Made by a program: the position numbers and the translations under genes. Below, piece by piece: positions 40,216-48,902 of a stretch of 64,000 nucleotides of DNA. Source of the stretch: Comamonadaceae bacterium OS-4 (lineage in GTDB: Bacteria > Pseudomonadota > Gammaproteobacteria > Burkholderiales > Burkholderiaceae_C); NCBI GenBank assembly GCA_027924025.1, contig AP026970.1:642501-706500 (forward strand), written 5' to 3'. Position 1 is the stretch's first letter; the number at the start of each line of letters is the position of its first letter. The notes beneath the pieces were generated by a model that saw nothing but the letters and a program-made list of their open reading frames with translations, was not told the DNA's origin and ran no database searches.

Positions 40216-41360
40216 CCCGGCGCACTCTGTTACTTGCGACCCTCAGTTGCTTTTTGGCACTTTCCGCTATCGCCGCCCAGCCGACTCGCGAAGTGAGCTT
40301 TGCCAGTGAAGAGCCCGGCATCACCTTGAAGGCCTACTGGACGCCGCCGGAGGGTGCCAATAAAGCGCCTGCGGTGGTGGCCCTGCACGGCTGCGGCGGA
40401 TTGCCGCAGGACCGGGGCACGCTGAACTATGCGCAGAACCGCTACATCCGCATCTTTCACGATGCAGGCGTAGGCATCTTGTATCTGGACAGTTTCGGCC
40501 CGCGCGGGCAGACCAGCATTTGCGAGCAAAAGCCCTCGCAGCGCACGCTGACGGAGGCCAACCGGCGCTTGGATGTGTCGGCCGCCTTGCAGTGGCTGGC
40601 CCGCCAGCCCGAGGTGAGTGCGGCGCATTTGGGCGTGGTGGGCTGGTCCCATGGCGGGCAGACGGTGCTGGCCAGTGCCGACCGCAGCGCAGATATTGTT
40701 GCCAAAGCGCCGGTAAAGCCCGCAGCATTGGTGGCTTTTTATCCCGGATGTAATGCGTTTGAAAAACAATGGGGCTACAGCCTGGTGGCGCCCCTGCTGG
40801 TGATGAGCGGTGAGTTGGACAACTGGACGCCGGCCGCCCCCTGCAAATCCTTGACCGATCGACTGGCTGCCGCCAAGCAATCGGTGCGCTATGTGCAGTA
40901 CCCCGGCAGCTACCACGCCTTCGACGCATCGACCCCGGTGGTCGAGCGTGACAACGTGGGCGGCACCGCCTCCGGCAAAGCCATGATGGGCGGCAACCCG
41001 GAGGCGCGCGCAGCATCGGCGCGCGAGATGCTGCAGTTTCTCTCGCAACACTGGACCTTTCCGGTGGACCTGGCTGTGCTGGACGACACGGTGCATGCCA
41101 CGCCCGTGCCGCCCGCCAGCGGTTTTGCTGCACTGGAGAACGCAGACGCCTTGCCGCGTATGAGTGACAAGGGCAAGGCCCTCTATCGTGAGTGGCTGGA
41201 GAAGCCCTTTCCACGTGCGGTGGCCGTGTCGGCCAAGGGCGCCATTGCCCGTGCCTACGGCCGCACCGCGATGGAAACGGCCATCAAGAACTGCGAAAAA
41301 TTTGATACCCCCTGTCGCCTCTACGCCGTGGACGATAAGGTGGTATGGACCGCCCCTTGA
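40212..41360 (+). CDS. Exported dienelactone-hydrolase-like protein with C-terminal extension
   Basis: The 382-aa protein has a signal peptide (LLLATLSCFLALSAIAA-QP) and a dienelactone-hydrolase-type fold: ALHGCGGLPQDRG, the nucleophile region GVVGWSHGGQT, the acidic region MSGELDNWTP and the catalytic His in YPGSYHAFD. Its C-terminus (AVAVSAKGAIARAYG ... PCRLYAVDDKVVW) resembles the end of the preceding hydrolase, so the pair share a small accessory domain. It overlaps that gene by 4 bp and precedes liuD by 40 bp. Confidence 0.82.
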   Translation: MTRRTLLLATLSCFLALSAIAAQPTREVSFASEEPGITLKAYWTPPEGANKAPAVVALHGCGGLPQDRGTLNYAQNRYIRIFHDAGVGILYLDSFGPRGQTSICEQKPSQRTLTEANRRLDVSAALQWLARQPEVSAAHLGVVGWSHGGQTVLASADRSADIVAKAPVKPAALVAFYPGCNAFEKQWGYSLVAPLLVMSGELDNWTPAAPCKSLTDRLAAAKQSVRYVQYPGSYHAFDASTPVVERDNVGGTASGKAMMGGNPEARAASAREMLQFLSQHWTFPVDLAVLDDTVHATPVPPASGFAALENADALPRMSDKGKALYREWLEKPFPRAVAVSAKGAIARAYGRTAMETAIKNCEKFDTPCRLYAVDDKVVWTAP

Positions 41361-41400
41361 GCGCAAGAAAAGCGCAATAAAAAACCCCGAGAGAGACACC

Positions 41401-43437
41401 ATGTTCACCAAAATACTGATCGCTAATCGTGGAGAAATTGCCTGCCGCGTCGCCGCCACCTGTGCGCAGCTAGCTATCAAAACCGTAGCGGTGTACTCCG
41501 ACGCGGATGCCTCTGCCAAACACGTGGCGGCGTGTGATGAGGCGGTGCACATCGGCGGCAGCGCACCGAAAGACAGTTACCTGCGATGGGAGCGTATCAT
41601 CGAAGCGGCCCAGGCCACGGGCGCGCAGGCCATTCATCCCGGCTATGGGTTTCTGAGCGAGAACGAAGAATTCGCCAACGCTTGCGCTGCCGCGGGTCTG
41701 GTGTTCATCGGGCCCCCTGCCAGCGCCATCCAGGCCATGGGCCTGAAAGCCGAGTCCAAGCAGCTGATGGAAAAAGCCGGTGTGCCGCTGGTGCCCGGCT
41801 ACCACGGCAAGGACCAGGACGCCACGCTCCTGCAGCGGGAGGCCGACCGCATTGGCTACCCGGTGCTCATCAAAGCCAGCGCAGGCGGTGGCGGCAAGGG
41901 CATGCGCGCGGTCGACAAGGCGGAGGATTTTGCGGATGCCTTGGCCAGCTGCAAGCGCGAGGCGATCAACAGCTTTGGCGATGACGCAGTGCTGATTGAA
42001 AAATACGTGCAGCGCCCGCGCCATATCGAGATACAGGTGTTTGGCGACACCCACGGCAACTATGTGTACCTGTTTGAGCGCGACTGCTCGGTGCAGCGCC
42101 GCCACCAGAAGGTGCTGGAAGAAGCCCCCGCGCCCGGCATGACGCCCGCACTGCGCGCCCAGATGGGCCAAGCCGCCGTGGAAGCCGCCCGCGCGGTGAA
42201 CTATGTGGGCGCTGGCACCGTGGAGTTCATCGTGGAGCAGCCCGGCGGCTACGAGCACCCCGAAGCCATGAAGTTCTATTTCATGGAAATGAACACCCGC
42301 CTGCAGGTGGAGCACCCGGTCACCGAGGCCATCACCGGCCTAGACCTGGTGGAGTGGCAACTGCGTGTGGCCAGTGGCGAGCCTTTGCCTTTGCGCCAAG
42401 ACGAGTTGCAGATCCATGGCCACGCCATCGAGGCCCGTATTTGCGCCGAGAACCCCGACAACAACTTCTTGCCGGCCACCGGCAGCTTGCAGGTGTACGG
42501 CCTCCCGCCCCATGTGACCTTTGTGCGCGCAGAGCGCGGCGTGCGGGTGGACTCCGGCGTGCGCGAGGGCGATGCCATCAGCCCGTTTTACGACTCCATG
42601 GTGGCCAAGCTGATCGTGCATGGTGCCAACCGTGAGGAGGCGCTGGCCCGGCTGGACGCTGCCTTGGCGCAGACCCACATCGTGGGGCTGGCGACCAATG
42701 TGCAGTTCTTGCGGCATGTGACCACCAGTGCCTCGTTTGCTGCGGCCCAGCTGGATACGGCGCTGATTCCCCGCGAAGCAGACGCCTTGTTCCACCAAGA
42801 CAAAGTGGGCCTCCCCATGGCCGCGGCGGCCTTGATTGCTCACACTTTGCAGATGGGAGAACGCCAAGCCGCGCAGCCCGACGCCCATGGCTGGCAGGAC
42901 CCCTGGGCGCAGCGCGATGGCTGGAAATCGCACGGCGCCCAAGTGCGCAGCTTTGCCCTTGAATACGCCGGCGAGCCCCACACCGCTTTATTGCGCTCGG
43001 TGCGCGGTGGCACGCTGGAGCTGACGGTGGGCGGGCAGACGTATCCGCTGCAATGGTCGGCACAAGGCCGTGCACTGGATGTGCGCTGCGGTGAGCAGCG
43101 AAGCCTGGTGAATGTGTATGTAAATGGGGCTGTGGCCCAGGTATTCAATGCGCGAGGCGCTACACAAATCATAGCGATTGATGCGCTGGCCCATGCCGGC
43201 GACGCCCAGTCTGAAGGCGGCCGCCTGACCGCACCCATGCCCGGCAAAGTGGTGTCGTTTGCGGTGAAGGCGGGCGATGTCGTCAAAAAGGGTCAGGCCC
43301 TCGCCGTTATGGAAGCCATGAAGATGGAGCACACGATCGCTGCGCCGGCCGATGGCACGGTAGGCGAACTCTTGTTTGCGCCGGGCGACCAGGTGACCGA
43401 GGGCAGCGAGCTGCTGCGCATGGTGGTACCTGCCTGA
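41401..43437 (+). CDS. liuD: Methylcrotonoyl-CoA carboxylase, biotin-containing (alpha) subunit
   Basis: The 678-aa subunit carries biotin carboxylase (residues ~1-450; ILIANRGEIACRVAATC, KASAGGGGKGMRAV, EMNTRLQVEHPVTE) and a C-terminal biotin carrier domain with AMKMEH, where Lys641 is biotinylated. With LiuB it makes 3-methylglutaconyl-CoA. Two AT-rich family D-like stretches (41464-41490 and 43150-43176) encode parts of the N-terminal fold and of the linker before the carrier domain. I start at ATG 41401, which gives the standard N-terminus. Confidence 0.96.
   Translation: MFTKILIANRGEIACRVAATCAQLAIKTVAVYSDADASAKHVAACDEAVHIGGSAPKDSYLRWERIIEAAQATGAQAIHPGYGFLSENEEFANACAAAGLVFIGPPASAIQAMGLKAESKQLMEKAGVPLVPGYHGKDQDATLLQREADRIGYPVLIKASAGGGGKGMRAVDKAEDFADALASCKREAINSFGDDAVLIEKYVQRPRHIEIQVFGDTHGNYVYLFERDCSVQRRHQKVLEEAPAPGMTPALRAQMGQAAVEAARAVNYVGAGTVEFIVEQPGGYEHPEAMKFYFMEMNTRLQVEHPVTEAITGLDLVEWQLRVASGEPLPLRQDELQIHGHAIEARICAENPDNNFLPATGSLQVYGLPPHVTFVRAERGVRVDSGVREGDAISPFYDSMVAKLIVHGANREEALARLDAALAQTHIVGLATNVQFLRHVTTSASFAAAQLDTALIPREADALFHQDKVGLPMAAAALIAHTLQMGERQAAQPDAHGWQDPWAQRDGWKSHGAQVRSFALEYAGEPHTALLRSVRGGTLELTVGGQTYPLQWSAQGRALDVRCGEQRSLVNVYVNGAVAQVFNARGATQIIAIDALAHAGDAQSEGGRLTAPMPGKVVSFAVKAGDVVKKGQALAVMEAMKMEHTIAAPADGTVGELLFAPGDQVTEGSELLRMVVPA
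41464..41490 (+). repeat. AT-rich repeat-like segment, family D copy 6
   Basis: The stretch GCGCAGCTAGCTATCAAAAC plus CGTAGCG fits the family pattern and phase (AQLAIKTVA). The encoded residues are normal for biotin carboxylases, so common descent with the repeat is uncertain. Confidence 0.35.
43150..43176 (+). repeat. AT-rich intragenic repeat, family D copy 7
   Basis: The stretch GCGCGAGGCGCTACACAAAT plus CATAGCG shares GCGC.AG..GCT.C...AAATCATAGC with the uvrA copy at 57064 and has the same phase (ARGATQIIA). It sits in the linker before the liuD biotin domain. Confidence 0.5.
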
Positions 43438-43472
43438 GCCGAGTCGGCCTGCACTGCGGTGAAAATGCGGGC

Positions 43473-44405
43473 ATGACAACACCTGTGCGCATTACCTATT
43501 ACTCGGCCGACTTTGATGAGGCCAGCTGGATTCCCGGGCTGCAAGCCGCCGTTCCCGGCGCCGAGGTCACCCTCTGGCAGCCGGGTGCGCCGGCGGCAGA
43601 CTACGCAGTGGTCTGGAAGCCCCCGCAGCACATGCTCGACGAGCAACCGGGCTTGAAAGCCATCTTCAACACTGGTGCCGGTGTCGATGCCCTGATGAAG
43701 CTCAAGCTGCCAGCCGGCGTGCCGGTGATCCGCTTGGACGACGCTGGCATGTCGGTGCAAATGGCGGAATATGTGTGCCACGCGGTGATCCGCCACTTCC
43801 GTGAGTTCGATGGCTACGAGGCCGACATGGGGAGCGGCAAATGGTCGTTCCGCAAGCCGCGCAGCCGCCTCGACTATCCGGTGGGCATTCTGGGGCTGGG
43901 GGTGTTGGGCGAGCGGGTGGCCAAGGCGGTGGCGCAGTTCGATTTCCCGGTGAACGGCTGGAGCCGTTCGCCCAAAATGCTGGACGGCGTGCAGTGCTTT
44001 CATGGCGAGGCGCAGTTGCAAGACTTTCTGGCAGCCAGCCGCATCGTGGTGTGCCTGCTGCCCCTGACCTCGGAGACCGACAGCATTCTCAATGCCCGCA
44101 CACTGGCCCAGATCCGCCCCGGCGGTTATGTGATCAACGTGGCCCGCGGTGCCCATGTGGTGGATGCTGACTTGCTCGCCGCCATCGACAGTGGCCACCT
44201 TGCCGGTGCCACGCTCGATGTGTTCCGGGTGGAGCCCTTGCCGCAGGGGCATGCCTTTTGGAATCATTCCAAAATTACCGTGACTCCGCACACCTCGGCG
44301 CGCACCCTGCGCTCCGAGAGCATCGCCCAGATCGCCCGCAAGATTGCTGCCCTGCAAGGCGGGCAGACGGTGGCTGGGCTGGTGGATGCGGGGCGGGGTT
44401 ACTAA
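43473..44405 (+). CDS. ghrA: Glyoxylate/hydroxypyruvate reductase A-like 2-hydroxyacid dehydrogenase
   Basis: The 310-aa enzyme has a 2-hydroxyacid dehydrogenase fold with the NAD(P) motif ILGLGVLGERVA near residue 140, RSP after strand 2 (NADP preference, as in GhrA), the conserved arginine region VINVARGAHVVD and the late catalytic His in TVTPHTSA. It reduces glyoxylate, hydroxypyruvate or related 2-keto acids. It starts 35 bp after liuD, so it is probably co-transcribed. Confidence 0.87.
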   Translation: MTTPVRITYYSADFDEASWIPGLQAAVPGAEVTLWQPGAPAADYAVVWKPPQHMLDEQPGLKAIFNTGAGVDALMKLKLPAGVPVIRLDDAGMSVQMAEYVCHAVIRHFREFDGYEADMGSGKWSFRKPRSRLDYPVGILGLGVLGERVAKAVAQFDFPVNGWSRSPKMLDGVQCFHGEAQLQDFLAASRIVVCLLPLTSETDSILNARTLAQIRPGGYVINVARGAHVVDADLLAAIDSGHLAGATLDVFRVEPLPQGHAFWNHSKITVTPHTSARTLRSESIAQIARKIAALQGGQTVAGLVDAGRGY

Positions 44406-44410
44406 GCCGC

Positions 44411-45094
44411 ATGACCGATACCGGACTCGACGCCTTCTCTACCCTGGCGCAGGCACGCACATCGGTGCGTGGCTTTACCGACCAGCCGGTGCCAGACGCC
44501 TTGTTGCATGAGCTGCTAGTGAGCGCGCGTTTGGCCCCTAGCGGTGCCAACCTGCAGCCGGGCAGCTTTGTCCAGGTGCGTGGCGCGGTGCGCGAGGCAT
44601 TGTCGCAAGCCATGTCTACTGCTTATCGCGAAGGCCAAGCCGAGGCCGAGGACTACAGCTACTTTCCTGACCCTATGCCCGGCCATTTGCGCCGCCGGCA
44701 AGTGGCCGCGGCACGTGCGCTGTATGACAGCATGGGCATTGCCCGCGAGGACCGGGCCGGGCGCGACCAGCAGTTTGAGCGTAACTTTCGTTTCTTTGAT
44801 GCGCCGGTGGCGCTGGTCATCACCATCGAGCGGGGCATGGGCAGTGGCTGCTTTATGGACTTGGGCATGACGCTTTACGGCTTGTTGCTGGCAGCCCAAT
44901 CTCGTGGCCTTGCCAGTTGCGCCATCGGGGCACTGGCCTCCTACCCCACCCTGGTGCGCAGCCACTTGGGACTGGGTGCCGAGTGCCAAGTGGTGTGTGG
45001 TGTAGCTTTGGGCTATGCCGACCCCGCCCAAGCAGTCAACAGCACCCGCACCGCGCGTGCGGAGTTGGACAGCTATTTCAAGGTAGTCGGCTAG
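44411..45094 (+). CDS. Nitroreductase-family FMN oxidoreductase
   Basis: The 227-aa flavoprotein has the nitroreductase N-terminus ARTSVRGFTDQPVPDALLHELLVSARLAPSGANLQP, with the FMN-contacting Arg and Ser/Asn residues, and the C-terminal ALGYADP segment. It likely reduces nitro or quinone-like compounds with NAD(P)H. The ATG at 44411 is 5 bp after ghrA; a longer upstream frame overlaps ghrA and is rejected. Confidence 0.88.
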   Translation: MTDTGLDAFSTLAQARTSVRGFTDQPVPDALLHELLVSARLAPSGANLQPGSFVQVRGAVREALSQAMSTAYREGQAEAEDYSYFPDPMPGHLRRRQVAAARALYDSMGIAREDRAGRDQQFERNFRFFDAPVALVITIERGMGSGCFMDLGMTLYGLLLAAQSRGLASCAIGALASYPTLVRSHLGLGAECQVVCGVALGYADPAQAVNSTRTARAELDSYFKVVG

Positions 45095-45131
45095 CGCGCT
45101 TCGCGGATGCGGCTGGTTCAGGCAGCCGGGC

Positions 45132-46298
45132 TCAGCCCCGCCACTGCACCAGCGCGGCGGCCCCGATGCCGCCGGCGCCAGCCACTGATGCCTGCCCGTA
45201 GGCGCCTGCCAGCCCGAGGCGCTCCAAATCGGCCAGTACCCGCACCAGGGCGATGGCGCCGGATGCACCGATGGGGTGGCCTCTTGCAATGCCACCGCCC
45301 AAGCGGTTGATGGCGTCCGGCTCCAAGCCCAGTGCGCTGCAATAGGCCAGGCCTTGCACCGCAAACGCATCATGCAGCTCCACCACCGCACAGTCTTTTG
45401 CCTGCGCCAGGCCACCGCGCTGCAGCGCCTTGCGGGTGGCCGCTTCTGCAGCCAGCAAAGGCATGGCCGGGTCCAGGCCCACGGAGGCAGACGCTCGCCA
45501 CTGCGCGGGCGGCGTCACCTGCAAACGGGCCGCTGCCGCCGCCGTCATCAACAGCACCATGGCAGCGCCATCGGCACGGGTGGAAATCGCCAGGGTGCTC
45601 ACCGCACAGTCGGGTTCCGCAAGGCTACCTGTGCCACGCGCTTGCACCGGCAGGCGCTGTGCCGCACGGGCGCTGATCGGGCGGGGGTAGGCGTCGTGGG
45701 TCAATCCGGCGACCGGAACAATCTCTGCAGCCAAGTCCGCCTGGTGGTGCACTGCGCGGGCGTGGCTTTGCACCGCGTAGCTATCTTGGGTGCTGCGGGC
45801 GATGCGGTGGGCCTCGGCATAGTCCGCAGCAGCCTGTAGCAGATCGGGGTCGCGACTAGGGTCTGGGGCAAAGGCGGGGCGTTCATAGGCTATCGGCGTC
45901 TCGCCCTGATCAAGCGGGCGGTGTTGCCGGATCGGGGCGCGGCTCCATGCCTCGACCCCACCTGCCACCACGACCTCGGCCTGCCCGCTGGCCAGCATTC
46001 CCGCAGCAAGGGCGATGGCATCCAGTCCAGCGCAGCACTGGGTGTCGACGGTGAGCGCCGCACAACGGTCCGGCAGGCCGGCTGCCAGCGCCACCATGCG
46101 TGCCGGGTTGCCACCCGCACCCAAGGCGTTGCCGAGGATGACCGCATCCACATCGGCTGCCGCCAAGCCTGCGCGCTGCAGCAGCGCTTGCAGCACAGGG
46201 GCGCCGATGTCATGGGCGGCGAGCGCTCTGAATGCGCCGCCATGCGGCGCGACGGCGCTGCGCGCCCACCCGGCGATCAGGGGATGGTGGTCAGACAT
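45132..46298 (-). CDS. Thiolase-family acyltransferase linked to biotin uptake genes
   Basis: The 388-aa thiolase has a nucleophile cysteine in DTQCCAGLDAI (Cys88 or Cys89), HDAFAVQGLAYC in the NEAF position, GHPIGASGAI and a C-terminal GAGGIGAAAL. In that terminal loop the usual catalytic Cys (C-x-G) is replaced by AGAGG, so its chemistry may differ from standard thiolases. It overlaps the acyl-CoA ligase gene by 22 bp and ends the bioMNY transcript. The layout recalls the bioY-yhfT-yhfS group of Bacillus, whose function is unproven. Confidence 0.85.
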   Translation of the reverse strand: MSDHHPLIAGWARSAVAPHGGAFRALAAHDIGAPVLQALLQRAGLAAADVDAVILGNALGAGGNPARMVALAAGLPDRCAALTVDTQCCAGLDAIALAAGMLASGQAEVVVAGGVEAWSRAPIRQHRPLDQGETPIAYERPAFAPDPSRDPDLLQAAADYAEAHRIARSTQDSYAVQSHARAVHHQADLAAEIVPVAGLTHDAYPRPISARAAQRLPVQARGTGSLAEPDCAVSTLAISTRADGAAMVLLMTAAAAARLQVTPPAQWRASASVGLDPAMPLLAAEAATRKALQRGGLAQAKDCAVVELHDAFAVQGLAYCSALGLEPDAINRLGGGIARGHPIGASGAIALVRVLADLERLGLAGAYGQASVAGAGGIGAAALVQWRG

Positions 46299-47710
46299 GG
46301 TGAGCCGTCAGGGTGTTGGAGTGCCGTTTCCAGCAAGCGCCCTAGGGCGAGGTGGTCGGTTTTGCCACTCGCGGTAAAGGCCCATTCGGTGTGCGCCCAC
46401 AAGCGGCGGGGGACCTTGAAGGCTTCCAGCCGCGCCCTGCACCAGGCCTGCACTTCTGGCAGGCTGGGGTGCGCCATGTCTGCCGTGGGGGCTGCAAATT
46501 GCACGATGGCGACCACTTGGGCGCCCCGCTGTGCATCCGGCAGGCCATGCACCGAGGCGCGGGCGATGGCGGGGTGCGATTCGAGCACCGTCTCCAACTC
46601 TTCAGGGAACAGCTTTTTGGCCATGGTCACCAGCATGCGGCTCTCGCGGCCTGCCACCCGGAGGCGGCCTTGGGGGTCAACGTGGCCGAGGTCGCGCACA
46701 CACACCCAATCGCCATCGCGCAGAGCGGCGGTGTGGTCGGCGTCGGTGGCCACGTAGTCCATGAACAGCATCGGGCTGCGCACGTAAATCAGCCCGTCAG
46801 GGCTGTCCGGAGTGGCACCGCGCACGTCCAGCTCGACCGTGTCAAAAGGCTGGCCCACCAGGTTGTCGGGCAGGTCGGCGTGGGATTCGGTCCAGGCAAT
46901 AAAACTAGTTTCCGAGGCCCCATAAAACTCAATAATCCGGGCCTGCGGAAACAAGGCTTGCAGGGCCAATGTGTGCCCGCGGGGCCAGCGCGCGCCACTG
47001 ATCAAAATCAGCTGAACGTCGGGGACCGGCGGGAGCTGGCGGTGCTGTGCCCACTCCAGCATCAGGAGCAACTGGCTGGGCACGGCCACAAGACACGGTG
47101 TCTGCCCCGAGCGCAAGGTAGCCAGTGCGGCGGCGGCAGAAAACTGCTCTTGCACCACCATACCGCCACCGGTCCACAGCCCGAGCAGCATGCCGAACAA
47201 AAACAGCGAGTGAGAGTCGCGCCCCGGCGCCAGAATGCAGCCGCCCGCTGCCGGGCCGAAGGTGCGCAGGCAGACGTCAAAACTCTCAGTCCATGACTGG
47301 TGGTGGCGCCGGAATCCTTTGGGCAGGCCGGTGCTGCCGGAAGTGAAGCCGGTGTAGAAAGGGCTCCAAGGGGTGGGTGCGCTGTTGTCGTGCGGTGCGA
47401 CAGGCAAGCGCTCGCGCACCGCCTGCAACACAGCGGGGGGCCACGCGGGGTCGCTCACCGCGGCGCAGCGGCCACTGGCGATCGTGCCCATGAAGGCCAC
47501 CAGGCGATCCAACAAGGGAAGGCGGGCGTCTTGCAGCACCGTGGCCGGAGCGCCTGCAGTGCGCAGGGCTGCCGCGTGGGCATCGACCCGGGCTGCAAAT
47601 TCCGCAAAACTGATGTCACCCGCCTCGCTGCGGATGGCCGGGTGTGCACCCCGCTCAGTGGCCCAGCGGGCCAGCCGGCTGTGCACCAGCTCCGGGGCGG
47701 AAGTGGACAT
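46277..47710 (-). CDS. AMP-binding acyl-CoA ligase linked to biotin uptake genes
   Basis: The 477-aa adenylate-forming enzyme has the phosphate loop TSGSTGLPKGFRRH, the A5-type EFYGASETSF, the A7/A8 blocks GDWVCVRDLGHVDPQGRLRVAGRESRMLVT and a C-terminal ASGKTDHLAL with the probable catalytic lysine. It is shorter than typical fatty acyl-CoA synthetases, which fits the YhfT-like group near bioY. Start and stop are shared or overlapped with bioY (1 bp) and the thiolase (22 bp). An acid related to the biotin precursor is a guess. Confidence 0.86.
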   Translation of the reverse strand: MSTSAPELVHSRLARWATERGAHPAIRSEAGDISFAEFAARVDAHAAALRTAGAPATVLQDARLPLLDRLVAFMGTIASGRCAAVSDPAWPPAVLQAVRERLPVAPHDNSAPTPWSPFYTGFTSGSTGLPKGFRRHHQSWTESFDVCLRTFGPAAGGCILAPGRDSHSLFLFGMLLGLWTGGGMVVQEQFSAAAALATLRSGQTPCLVAVPSQLLLMLEWAQHRQLPPVPDVQLILISGARWPRGHTLALQALFPQARIIEFYGASETSFIAWTESHADLPDNLVGQPFDTVELDVRGATPDSPDGLIYVRSPMLFMDYVATDADHTAALRDGDWVCVRDLGHVDPQGRLRVAGRESRMLVTMAKKLFPEELETVLESHPAIARASVHGLPDAQRGAQVVAIVQFAAPTADMAHPSLPEVQAWCRARLEAFKVPRRLWAHTEWAFTASGKTDHLALGRLLETALQHPDGSPCLTTIP

Positions 47711-48276
47711 CAGATATTGCGTTTGCCGAATTGCCAGTCAGGCAGGCCGCGTGCCACGGTGTGGCACACCACGGCGGTCAGGACGCACTTGATCAGGTCA
47801 CCCGGCACAAAGGCGCTGGTGCCGATCAGGGCCTGGGTCAGGCTCATGCCGGCAATGCCCATCAGCCCGACCACGCCGCTGGCGTGGATCACCAACAAGC
47901 CACCTAGGGCCGACGCCACAAAGGCGCTCAGTGCGATCTGGCGTGGGGAGCCCGAGGGCAGGGTGTGCATGACCAAACCGGTCACGAAGGCACCGAGAGG
48001 CCATGCCACCAGGTAGCCGGCCGCCGGTGTCATGAAGACACCGAAGCCACCCCGTCCGCCCGACAACAAGGGCAGGCCGATAGCCACCGCCACCATAAAC
48101 AACAAAAGCGCCTGAAAGGCCCGACGGGGGCCGAGCAAACAGCCTGCCAACATCACGCCCAGGGTTTGCAGAGTGATGGGAACGCCCAGCGGGAGGTCAA
48201 TTTTCGGGATCAGGCCCAGGACCGCCATCAGGGCGGCGAAGAGGGCGACGAGGGCGAATGATTGGTTGCGTTGCAT
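47710..48276 (-). CDS. bioY: Biotin ECF transporter S component BioY
   Basis: The 188-aa membrane protein has about six hydrophobic segments and the BioY family patterns LGVPITLQTLGVMLAG and GGRGGFGVFMTPAAGYLVAWPLGAFVTG. It binds biotin and works with the BioM ATPase and BioN membrane partner encoded upstream. It lies 29 bp after bioN and shares one base with the ligase gene. Confidence 0.95.
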   Translation of the reverse strand: MQRNQSFALVALFAALMAVLGLIPKIDLPLGVPITLQTLGVMLAGCLLGPRRAFQALLLFMVAVAIGLPLLSGGRGGFGVFMTPAAGYLVAWPLGAFVTGLVMHTLPSGSPRQIALSAFVASALGGLLVIHASGVVGLMGIAGMSLTQALIGTSAFVPGDLIKCVLTAVVCHTVARGLPDWQFGKRNI

Positions 48277-48305
48277 TCTGAATGGGTCTCACAAAAAGTG
48301 CCGGG

Positions 48306-48899
48306 CTACTCACCCAGCCGGACGTCGAGTGTATCGGCCACGCGGCGCGCGGTTTGCAGCATCTGGATGGTGAGTGGCGCCAGCAGCTTGATGCCCCCGC
48401 CCTTGCCGGTGCGCAGGCGGTAAGCGTCGTCCAGCCGCTTCCACACCACGAAGAAATGTTCCACAAACCGCAGCATCAGCGCGAGCTGCAAGGCAAAGCG
48501 GTCTGCACGCACGCCCAAAGGCGCCAGGGGCGTGAGCAGGCGCTCCAGCACGGCCTGCAAGTCGCCGCTGCGGGTGGTGAGCGTGAGCGCAATACTGAGC
48601 AAAGAGGCGGCCACCATGCGCAGCACACTCACCAGGCCCACCAGCGGCTGTTGCAAAACGGCGTGAAACAGCAGCACCAGCGCAGCCGCAATCCCCAAGG
48701 CTTTGAGCAGCCGTCCGGCGGGGCGCATGGCAGCGCCCAGCGACACAAACAGGGCGACCGATGCGGCGCACGCCAGACTGAGGGCGACAGGTGTGCTCAG
48801 CCAGAACACCCCGGTACTGAGCAGTACCAGCAGCCCCAGCTTCCAGCCGGCGGGCACGGCGTGCAGCCAGGTGCAGTGTTCGCTGTAAAGGCTGCCCAT
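48306..48899 (-). CDS. bioN: Energy-coupling factor transmembrane protein BioN
   Basis: The 197-aa protein has four or five membrane segments and a C-terminal cytoplasmic ARG-containing coupling region (QTARRVADTLDVRLGE with AYRLRTGKGG before it), as in EcfT/BioN. It links BioY to the ATPase BioM. It follows bioM by 3 bp. Confidence 0.9.
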   Translation of the reverse strand: MGSLYSEHCTWLHAVPAGWKLGLLVLLSTGVFWLSTPVALSLACAASVALFVSLGAAMRPAGRLLKALGIAAALVLLFHAVLQQPLVGLVSVLRMVAASLLSIALTLTTRSGDLQAVLERLLTPLAPLGVRADRFALQLALMLRFVEHFFVVWKRLDDAYRLRTGKGGGIKLLAPLTIQMLQTARRVADTLDVRLGE

Positions 48900-48902
48900 G
48901 GT

